Source: Phycisphaerae bacterium
GTDB taxonomy: Bacteria > Planctomycetota > Phycisphaerae > WQYP01
Length of the DNA stretch: 6,536 nt
Direction of reading: 5' to 3'
NCBI GenBank assembly: GCA_013044065.1
Contig: JABEVA010000087.1
Location: 1-6,536 of the forward strand
Shown: positions 1-5,722 of the stretch, piece by piece
Layout of the letters: every line of letters begins with the position of its first letter
Position numbering within the stretch: the first letter of the stretch is position 1
The notes under the pieces: generated by a model
Told to the model about the DNA's origin: nothing
Database searches by the model: none
The model's input: only the letters and a program-made list of their open reading frames with translations
Position numbers and translations under genes: made by a program

Positions 1-252
1 GAAATGAGTGGCCAGAATATAACCGGAATGGAAGTTGTCAATGCCAACCAGGTCGAAGTGGCTGCGGGCCGGATACCGGACAACATCGCCATCGATAAGT
101 ACGACGGGAATTGCGGAACGTTCCAATTTTTCAACAATTTCGGCCGATGCGGAGATCTGTCGGTCCGGCATGATCCACTGCGGCGATTCGAATCCGCTCA
201 GGCAAGCACATTGCCTGCCGGGCCAAATCTCATCCCTGGGTGCCGGCACCAA
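1..252 (-). CDS. LacI/GalR-type sugar-binding regulator domain, partial at left edge and lacking its 5' half
   Basis: About 84 codons are open from after a TAA (255-253) to the window edge. The frame includes IMPDRQISASAEIVEKLERS, then AIPVVLIDGD, then PARSHFDLVGIDNFHSGYIL. The core (E-x-L-E-R-x-x-I-P-V-V-L-I-D, then F-D-L-V-G-I-D-N-x-x-x-G-Y) is the signature of the periplasmic-binding-protein-like sugar sensor of LacI/GalR and LacI-like GntR regulators. Such a protein should have roughly 150 more residues upstream: a helix-turn-helix plus the first lobe of the sensor. They are not found in any minus-strand frame between 253 and 660. The possible internal starts are TTG 252 or GTG 249, neither with a Shine-Dalgarno. 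It is therefore a truncated or frameshifted gene, or lies at an assembly or recombination junction. A C-terminal AraC-type DNA-binding domain beyond the left edge would explain the missing helix-turn-helix but not the missing first lobe. Confidence 0.55.
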   Translation of the reverse strand, partial: MVPAPRDEIWPGRQCACLSGFESPQWIMPDRQISASAEIVEKLERSAIPVVLIDGDVVRYPARSHFDLVGIDNFHSGYILATHF

Positions 253-268
253 TTAATATCCGGTTAAT

Positions 269-282
269 CATCATGTTTCTCC
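269..282 (-). promoter_or_regulatory. Strong Shine-Dalgarno and ATGATG start signal leading into a 13-15 residue frame
   Basis: On the minus strand GGAG (282-279) is followed by AAAC and a double start ATGATG (274-269). The second ATG has the better 7-base spacing. The frame reads MMINRILIGAGTQG and stops at TGA (232-230), one frame off from the regulator frame that opens at 252. This could be the true start of a gene now broken by a one-base change, a tiny leader peptide, or chance. Confidence 0.35.
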
Positions 283-637
283 AAAAAAGCCTTCTTCTGC
301 ATCCGTGAAATCACTCGTCGGCCTTCGCATGGCCGGTGTCAAGGTTGGCACCGATCTGGATGCCGTGGCCCATTGCAATTTCCCCAAGCCGCGCACCACC
401 ATTCCTCCCCACAGGGCGCGTCGGTCTTGCCGTTCATGATGTCATGGCTGCGTGTTTGGCCGGCATCGACGCTCACATTCATGGCGTCACGGTACGGGCC
501 TATATCGATATCCCCGCCAAATTTGAAAAAGACGTCGCCACCATCGCCGAAATCCAGATTCCGCCCTCCCACCCCGAATCCGGCCTCGATATACGGACCC
601 ACGGCTGATCCTGACCCGTGGCCGCGATTTCTGCACG

Positions 638-651
638 CCCGCCTTGGCGGG
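638..651 (-). terminator. GC-rich stem-loop just after the GH20 stop (weak terminator candidate)
   Basis: CCCGCC and GGCGGG form a perfect 6-bp inverted repeat with a 2-base centre, or a 5-bp stem with a 4-base loop. It begins 9 bases past the GH20 stop codon. No T-tract follows on the minus strand, so it is not a standard intrinsic terminator. It may instead protect the 3' end of the transcript or be chance. Confidence 0.25.
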
Positions 652-660
652 GCCGTGGGC

Positions 661-2514
661 CTACCTCCGTTTTTCGCATTTGGCCATTCTAAGCCCGTAT
701 TCGCGGCGCAGGCTCAAAAAGTGCGCCAGCGTCGCTTCCATGTGCGAGGGCTTGTTTCGCTCTGCCCAGAGCCGTTTGAAATTGCGGCAGAGTCTACCGG
801 ATTGCGCCGAAAGGCGGGCGAAAAGCGCTTGAACTCCAAACGAACTGGTCGTCGGCTTGGCCAGGCGAGCCTGTGTGCGTTCCAAAACATGCAAAATTGT
901 ATCTGCGCTAAACACCATTTCGTCGCGCACCAATTTGGCATCGGGCCGATGTAGGGCGGCTGCAGCGATTTTTTCACGCAGCATCTCCACCCGCTTTAGT
1001 TGGGTTTTCAATCCGCCCCGCCTGACACGCTCCAACTGTTTGGTTTGGTCCCAAGGTTCGCGAAAAAGAAGAAATTCCAGTGCAGCGTTGATAGGTTCGC
1101 GAGCGATATGAACATCGCCCAAATCTGCCACGGCTCGGGCGAAATCATCCGATTCCGCTTGAAAAACGTGCCGAGATGCCGCCGCGATTACCTCCCGATC
1201 AGCCGAATCCGTCGGATTCCACGAAACCGCCGCTCCAAAGGCCATGGGCAGGTAGCTCACGGACAGCATTTGCTGATGACCTCCGTCGCCCCAATCCGTA
1301 TTCAAAAAACCCGCCGCATGATTGGCCACACCAGCTTTGGCTGCCCGTCGCATGGTGGCAAATGCATTTTCCGTACGGCCAGCAATGGAGTTCCAACATG
1401 AGGTGCCGGGACAAACATAAAAACTACGTCCCGAAGCTGCGAATAGCGCCGCATCCCTGTCAAACGGATGATCCGATTCGTAACCCCATTCCAACACAAT
1501 GGCCTCTGGCGGCAGTTCCGCCACAAGCTGCGGATAATTCAGAATGATGTCTCCCCACAACTCAATCCGCTTGCCATGCTTGCGGGCTAGCGAATCGCAA
1601 AATTGCACCCATTGCAGGTAGAGCCGGCCTACACCAATCTGTTCCGCCAGCGCCGCGCTACGGCCCTTGCCTAAATCCCACGATTCATCACAGCAGATAT
1701 TCACCCGCCGACTGGAGAAATTCGGCAGAAATTCCGCGTACATTTCTTCCAGCAGCTTTTTGGCCCTGCGATCAGTCGGACAGAGCGACCACGGCTCTCC
1801 GTCCGGACCGGCCTCCGCCAAGGCGCGATACGCGGGCCGCTGTAGAATTTTCTCGAAATGCCCCAACGAACTGATCGAGGGTACAAAATCAATGAACCGC
1901 GCACGGCACGCGGCATCAATTTCCAGTATTTCCTCCGCACTTAGCGCGTCCGTATCGCCATAAATATCCGGATGGTTTTGAAACGCAAACACGTTTTCAA
2001 TATAAAGCTGGAATTCATTGATTTTCAGCGCCGCCAAGTCATCAATAATCCCTAAAATGGTGGCCAGTGTCGGCACCTTACCACGCGAAATATCATGATA
2101 AAAGCCGCGGTGCTCAAACATCGGCTGATCCTGAATTGCGATCCCAGGCCACTTTTCCCCGGATTGCCGAGCAATCTGAATTAACGTTTCCACCGCATAA
2201 AACATACCTTGTGGCGTAGCGGCCACAGCCGTCACGCCATCGCGGGCGATATAAATCTCGTAACCCTGCGGATGGCGGACGCGCCGGTCCAGCCGCAGAT
2301 GAATTTCCATCGCCTTGTTCAACGGCTGATCCAAGGTGGCAATGCGCCACGTCTTGGCACGGTCGTGTGGCAGGCTAGCACGCAGGCGCTGCGCGGCCGC
2401 GCGCACCGCGTCATCACGGAAGTTCAAGGAAATCGTTCCGACCGCAGGTAATGGCCATGTGCCGATCGATGGGCAGGCTTTTTTCGGTCGAGGAATAAGA
2501 AGCAATTCATCCAC
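661..2514 (-). CDS. GH20-type beta-N-acetylhexosaminidase homologue, divergent, apparently cytoplasmic
   Basis: This predicted 617-residue protein should remove terminal beta-linked GlcNAc or GalNAc by substrate-assisted catalysis, if it follows the GH20 mechanism. Residues 1-128 are the zincin-like N-terminal domain (LLLIPRPKK; GYEIYIARDGVTAVAATPQGMFYAVETLIQ in two parts). The TIM barrel spans about 132-435. It begins with FEHRGFYHDISR (133-144), where Arg136 is the usual substrate-binding position. It continues with QLYIENVFAF (169-178) in place of the classic HLTDDQ strand, then SLGHF. NICCDESWDLG (272-282) carries the catalytic Asp276-Glu277 pair. Further barrel motifs are LEWGYE (341-346, possible active-site Trp343) and TDWGDGGH (406-413). 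Residues 440-617 are predicted helical. There is no signal peptide or lipobox, so cytoplasmic action on imported oligosaccharides is inferred. The CCDE and QLYIEN motifs resemble a divergent GH20 subgroup of PVC bacteria, so the substrate could differ from chitobiose. It ends at TAG (661-663). Confidence 0.88.
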   Translation of the reverse strand: MDELLLIPRPKKACPSIGTWPLPAVGTISLNFRDDAVRAAAQRLRASLPHDRAKTWRIATLDQPLNKAMEIHLRLDRRVRHPQGYEIYIARDGVTAVAATPQGMFYAVETLIQIARQSGEKWPGIAIQDQPMFEHRGFYHDISRGKVPTLATILGIIDDLAALKINEFQLYIENVFAFQNHPDIYGDTDALSAEEILEIDAACRARFIDFVPSISSLGHFEKILQRPAYRALAEAGPDGEPWSLCPTDRRAKKLLEEMYAEFLPNFSSRRVNICCDESWDLGKGRSAALAEQIGVGRLYLQWVQFCDSLARKHGKRIELWGDIILNYPQLVAELPPEAIVLEWGYESDHPFDRDAALFAASGRSFYVCPGTSCWNSIAGRTENAFATMRRAAKAGVANHAAGFLNTDWGDGGHQQMLSVSYLPMAFGAAVSWNPTDSADREVIAAASRHVFQAESDDFARAVADLGDVHIAREPINAALEFLLFREPWDQTKQLERVRRGGLKTQLKRVEMLREKIAAAALHRPDAKLVRDEMVFSADTILHVLERTQARLAKPTTSSFGVQALFARLSAQSGRLCRNFKRLWAERNKPSHMEATLAHFLSLRREYGLRMAKCEKRR

Positions 2515-2520
2515 AGTCAA

Positions 2521-2524
2521 CTCC
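2521..2524 (-). promoter_or_regulatory. Ribosome binding site deciding the GH20 start (GGAG, 6-base spacer, GTG)
   Basis: The minus strand reads GGAG, then TTGACT, then GTG at 2514. The spacing is ideal and the protein then begins DELLLIPRPKK, the expected first strand of a GH20 N-terminal domain. The longer alternative, a TTG at 2595, has no ribosome binding site and adds 27 residues that match nothing I recognise. Confidence 0.65.
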
Positions 2525-2604
2525 AAAAAACGGCATCCGTCCACAGCCCTCCCGTCCGCCAGGCCCACCACAGACCGGAAAAAAACATACCACAATAACG
2601 GGGC

Positions 2605-2632
2605 ATTTTATCAATAGAGAATAGATTGAAAA
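2605..2632 (-). promoter_or_regulatory. Candidate sigma70-type promoter for the GH20 gene
   Basis: Reading the minus strand, TTTTCA (2632-2627, 4 of 6 matches to TTGACA) is followed after 16 bases by TAAAAT (2610-2605, 5 of 6 matches to TATAAT). It sits in the most AT-rich part of the spacer, immediately downstream of the candidate terminator. It would give a 5' leader of roughly 80 bases before the GTG start at 2514. The -35 match is weak and no operator palindrome was recognised beside it. Confidence 0.3.
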
Positions 2633-2654
2633 TTTTAAAACCGATCCCTCGGCT
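2629..2654 (-). terminator. Candidate intrinsic terminator after the beta-helix gene
   Basis: On the minus strand AGCCGA, loop GGGA, TCGGTT forms a 6-bp stem (one G-U pair) closed by a GNRA-type tetraloop. It is followed directly by the tract TTTTAAAATTTT, which overlaps the end of the stem. It lies about 145 bases past the beta-helix stop codon and 115 bases before the GH20 start, which fits separation of two transcription units. The stem is short, so termination may be partial. Confidence 0.4.
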
Positions 2655-2799
2655 GAGCCCATTGTCGGCTTTTCACCCCCGCCTACAGCGCGGAGCCGTT
2701 CATTACCCCGAACGCCATGTAATTATCCCTTATACTTCAACTCCATGTTTATCCAATAGCCCTTGGCGCGTCTCCGCCAGTTGGAAACACATCCCTTGG

Positions 2800-5571
2800 C
2801 TAAGGCCCGGCCGATGCGCAATCAACATATCCGATATAGCATTCCTCCCCGAGCTTCCCCTGATTGATAAATCCCATCCACGTCAACGTTGCGAACTTGG
2901 ACGCACCAGGAACCGGAATTCGTTTCATGGCCAACGCCTTGCCCGCCTGATGGAGACTTATCTGGTAATCCTCACCTGATTTTCCCATCCGGTAATCATA
3001 CAAGACATGGACATCCACCCATTTCCCTAGCGGGGCAGTCCCGACCGGAACACCGTTGGCAACAACGCCCCCATCCGCCCCAAATACGACACTCGGCCCC
3101 GTGATATACGGGTTGCTGCGCCAATCCCTTAGCTCCAGGCACAACGTTGTCCCATTGTGTGCCGGAACCAGAACTGAGAACTGCAAGTCCAGTTTGCACC
3201 GCCGTATCCACGGTTGGTAGTAGCTATAGGTCACGCCCTGCGGACCCAGACGAAAGGCGCGTCGGCCCGTGACCGGCGTAGCTTCCACGACTCCGTTGCC
3301 ATGGCCCATGGTGGTCAAGCCATAAATGGCCGCTCCCGCCTTTAGCTGTTGAAAGTTTGTATGCACCGGTTCCGCCACCGGGTTTGGATATGGCGCGCGA
3401 TCGGCGATTGGTAGTGGCGCGATGGTGCCCGGCAAAGCCCGCCATGCGGCGGATCCGTATAACCCAATGTTTCTGGTATCGATGGGACGGAATCCGATCC
3501 GCTCAGCCGGCGATCCGGCTTCCGCACATATAATGCCATCCACCGTCTGCAAACCTGGCTTAGCCGCAAGCGATCCGGCATCCTGGCCGCCGGCTTGCCA
3601 TTGCTTGAAATCTTCTCCGTGGAGGCTTGGTGCCGATCCCCGCGAGCTCCAGTAAACATTACGGCTGAATTTACACCCTGCCGCAATGGTAGCGGGCGAG
3701 TCGGGCGGCCAAACGTTGCCACCGGTCACCACCACCACATTGCGGTCAAAGGCCAGGCTAAGCGGAATAAACTTTCCCTGGCTGTCCGTATTTCGGTCCA
3801 CCCATACCTCTCTAACCCGGCCGAAATAATTATTGACCACCACGTTATCAGCGCCCTGGTGAACCAGCAGCCCCATGCCGTATGCGACATTCTCAACCAC
3901 ATTGTTCTCCGCGCGGATATCCGACGCGCCGTTGTCCAGATAAAGCCCGTTAAAATATCGCGTATACGGCACCAGATCGGAGATCCAGTTGTTTCGCACC
4001 ATCGTGCCCGGCGAGACCCCTAATAAATAAATACCTCCGCCATCGCTAAGTACACCGTTACTTAAATTATAGATGCGATTGTATTCCACCAGGTTTCGCA
4101 CCGCCGGGCTGGGCATGGGAGCCGTATTCCAGCACCAACCTACGCTAATACCCGTATAATAAAGGTTGGCGATAACATTGTGGCTGATTCGATTGTCCCC
4201 GGAATGTCCAATCCAGATGCCGCAAGCTTGCGGAGACAGCTTTCCACTGTCATGTATAAAATTGTTATCCACCACACATTGACCGGTGAATCGGACCTCC
4301 AAGGGCAGCCTAAAATAATCCTGGATAGAACAGTCCAGTCCCAGGTACACGCCGCCGCCGCCCATATCATGAATGTGGCACCGCTGAACAGTTACGCCTT
4401 CCGTAGCACCCATAAACCGAATCGCATGTTCACCACCATGGGCGATTTCGCAATCCACAATATTTACATTTTTGACACCCTGTCCAAAAATGGCTGATTC
4501 AAAGCCTACGGTGGAGGACTGTCCATCATTGGCCAGGTTCACGCGCGAGACCGCACAAGCGGAATGTTCCAGCCGGACTTCCTTGATGGTAACGTGCTCA
4601 ACGTATGCATGATCCTCCGGCGCTCCCCGTAGATCAAAGAGCCGCCGGACTATCGGCACCACCGCGCTAAATTCCTGATGGCTTTGGCCGGGCATCGGTT
4701 TGTACAGAATTTTCTTCTCGGGGCGATCAAAATACCACTGTCCGGGTTTATTGAGGGCCTCACGCACGTTGTCAATATAAAAGCGTTGCCGCACCTGGTA
4801 TGCTTGAAGTTCGAAACCATTATCCTGCAGATACACCGTGTCTGTTTTCGGGTCCACAGACTCCACCCACTGCCGCTCTGTGGTCCAGACGTCATAGGAA
4901 ACCACTTCCACATCCCGCAGGGCATACCATTTCGGGTTGAATTCCCCCTTCTCAAAGCGGAAGGCTCGCCGACGATATTCTTGTTGCTCCACCACGTGCG
5001 CCATGAAATACCAGTTTTTCGTTGGAAGGCGCGGACGCTCCTGACGCTGGCCTTGAATAAATAGCTGGTTTACGGTCAGCGCATTCATACCCTCGGGCGC
5101 AGCCGTCTCCCATAAACCATCGCGGCGAACCTTCCAGTTAGCCACTCTCACACCACCAGATATTGTCGGCTCTTCTCCAGGGTAGGCCCTGATGACCAAA
5201 GGAGAATCCAGTGTTCCAGAATCTTCCGGACCGATGACGATGGAATTCTTAAGCTCGTAAGTGCCCCCGCGCAAAATAACGTGGGCGGCTAACGCCGCCA
5301 CCTTTTGAACCCTCCGCCAACCACGCACAATCTCCAACGCCCGGCAAACGCTGCCTACCGGGCCATCCGATCCATCCATATTTGCCGTGGCCAATTTGCC
5401 GCTCCAACCGTCGTTACCGGTAGGACTCACATACACCGTCATCCCTGCGGGTTTCGCCACCAGATTTTTGGCCAGCCGTGACTGGCAGCCGTACAGCCCT
5501 CCAGCCACCGCAACGCCCACAGCCAAACTCCAAGTTCGACGACTGATTTTATCCATAAATTTAAGCGCCAT
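2800..5571 (-). CDS. Exported putative lipoprotein: right-handed parallel beta-helix protein, GH141-like, with C-terminal beta-sandwich-like region
   Basis: This predicted 923-residue protein is probably an extracytoplasmic glycan-active enzyme. Residues 1-29 form a signal peptide: basic start with a twin Arg (SRRTWSL), hydrophobic stretch, then LYGC, with Cys29 as the likely lipidated residue. Residues 46-140 (YVSPTGNDGWSGK, then VILRGGTYEL and ISGGVRVANW) are the classic N-terminal cap of secreted beta-helix glycosidases. Residues 160-320 hold an insertion ending in GQWYFDRPEKKILYKP. This insertion type makes me favour the GH141 group, which contains alpha-L-fucosidase and xylanase. Residues 325-640 are beta-helix coils rich in Asn, Gly and His (NNFIHDSG, DGGGIYLLG, NGLYLDNGASDIRAENNVV). 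Residues about 735-920 resemble an appended beta-sandwich, perhaps carbohydrate-binding. ATG at 5571 or 5556 are the plausible starts; neither has a clear Shine-Dalgarno. The frame stays open to 6036, but that part overlaps the pseudopilin gene out of frame and is rejected. The family number is uncertain: GH120 or another beta-helix family is possible. The catalytic residues cannot be assigned by eye. Confidence 0.88.
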   Translation of the reverse strand: MALKFMDKISRRTWSLAVGVAVAGGLYGCQSRLAKNLVAKPAGMTVYVSPTGNDGWSGKLATANMDGSDGPVGSVCRALEIVRGWRRVQKVAALAAHVILRGGTYELKNSIVIGPEDSGTLDSPLVIRAYPGEEPTISGGVRVANWKVRRDGLWETAAPEGMNALTVNQLFIQGQRQERPRLPTKNWYFMAHVVEQQEYRRRAFRFEKGEFNPKWYALRDVEVVSYDVWTTERQWVESVDPKTDTVYLQDNGFELQAYQVRQRFYIDNVREALNKPGQWYFDRPEKKILYKPMPGQSHQEFSAVVPIVRRLFDLRGAPEDHAYVEHVTIKEVRLEHSACAVSRVNLANDGQSSTVGFESAIFGQGVKNVNIVDCEIAHGGEHAIRFMGATEGVTVQRCHIHDMGGGGVYLGLDCSIQDYFRLPLEVRFTGQCVVDNNFIHDSGKLSPQACGIWIGHSGDNRISHNVIANLYYTGISVGWCWNTAPMPSPAVRNLVEYNRIYNLSNGVLSDGGGIYLLGVSPGTMVRNNWISDLVPYTRYFNGLYLDNGASDIRAENNVVENVAYGMGLLVHQGADNVVVNNYFGRVREVWVDRNTDSQGKFIPLSLAFDRNVVVVTGGNVWPPDSPATIAAGCKFSRNVYWSSRGSAPSLHGEDFKQWQAGGQDAGSLAAKPGLQTVDGIICAEAGSPAERIGFRPIDTRNIGLYGSAAWRALPGTIAPLPIADRAPYPNPVAEPVHTNFQQLKAGAAIYGLTTMGHGNGVVEATPVTGRRAFRLGPQGVTYSYYQPWIRRCKLDLQFSVLVPAHNGTTLCLELRDWRSNPYITGPSVVFGADGGVVANGVPVGTAPLGKWVDVHVLYDYRMGKSGEDYQISLHQAGKALAMKRIPVPGASKFATLTWMGFINQGKLGEECYIGYVDCASAGP
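5485..5556 (-). other. Signal peptide with twin-arginine-like motif and lipobox (within the beta-helix gene)
   Basis: Counting from the second ATG (5556), the segment reads MDKISRRTWSLAVGVAVAGG followed by LYGC. Two consecutive Arg codons (5541-5536) precede an uncharged stretch of about 14 residues, and the Cys codon is 5487-5485. LYGC fits the lipobox pattern at -3 (Leu) and -1 (Gly), but Tyr at -2 is unusual. SRRTWSL resembles the Tat consensus S-R-R-x-F-L-K, with Trp in place of Phe. Lipidation and Tat export are inferences from these motifs. Confidence 0.6.
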
Positions 5572-5722
5572 TTTGAAAATAGGTTCGGAAATTTCATGCC
5601 TATCACCACGGTAGCCGCGTGTAGCATTGTGACGGTGCCCCCAATCTGTACGATCATTCGCGAGCCCATCCGCGCGGAATCTGGCAGCGTCTGCTGAAAT
5701 AGCGAGGCATATAGGGCCGTCC

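Larger units (their letters stand above)
253..660. other. Stretch of about 400 bases with no supportable gene
   Basis: No frame here gives a protein I recognise. Two open frames lie exactly opposite each other codon for codon: plus 336-608 (90 residues, containing IDAHIHGVTVRAYIDIP) and minus 602-339 (87 residues from a GTG, containing GGDVFFKFGGDIDIGPY). Both show purine-any-pyrimidine codon bias, which is symmetric under reverse complementation, so the bias cannot say which strand, if either, is coding. The minus frame ends in an unnatural Trp/Cys/Arg-rich tail, as expected after a frameshift. The stretch could be decayed coding DNA, a regulator's lost 5' half, or spacer. It contains no tRNA-like fold or repeat array that I can see. 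Confidence 0.5.

Noticed and set aside
4..267. Plus-strand 87-residue frame at the left edge
   Set aside because: It is the exact codon-aligned antisense of the LacI-type sensor frame, which has the recognisable motifs.
140..274. NAD-binding oxidoreductase (Gfo/Idh-like) start: ILIGAGTQG followed by RIRIAAVDH in one frame
   Set aside because: The frame has an internal stop and ends soon after, and the same bases encode the much stronger sensor domain in another frame. The Rossmann-like look is probably coincidence, although the start signal itself is kept as a low-confidence feature.
373..954. Plus-strand 193-residue frame
   Set aside because: It runs antisense into the GH20 gene, is rich in Pro, Ser and Arg, and has no recognisable motif.
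2683..2718. Eleven-residue frame MAFGVMNGSAL with an AGGG upstream, possible leader peptide
   Set aside because: It is very short and the Shine-Dalgarno is weak. No attenuator structure clearly couples it to the GH20 gene.
2719..2800. Frameshifted continuation of the beta-helix protein past its stop (about 27 residues, Lys/Arg-rich)
   Set aside because: The protein already ends naturally after the last strand of its C-terminal region, and the extension resembles random translation.
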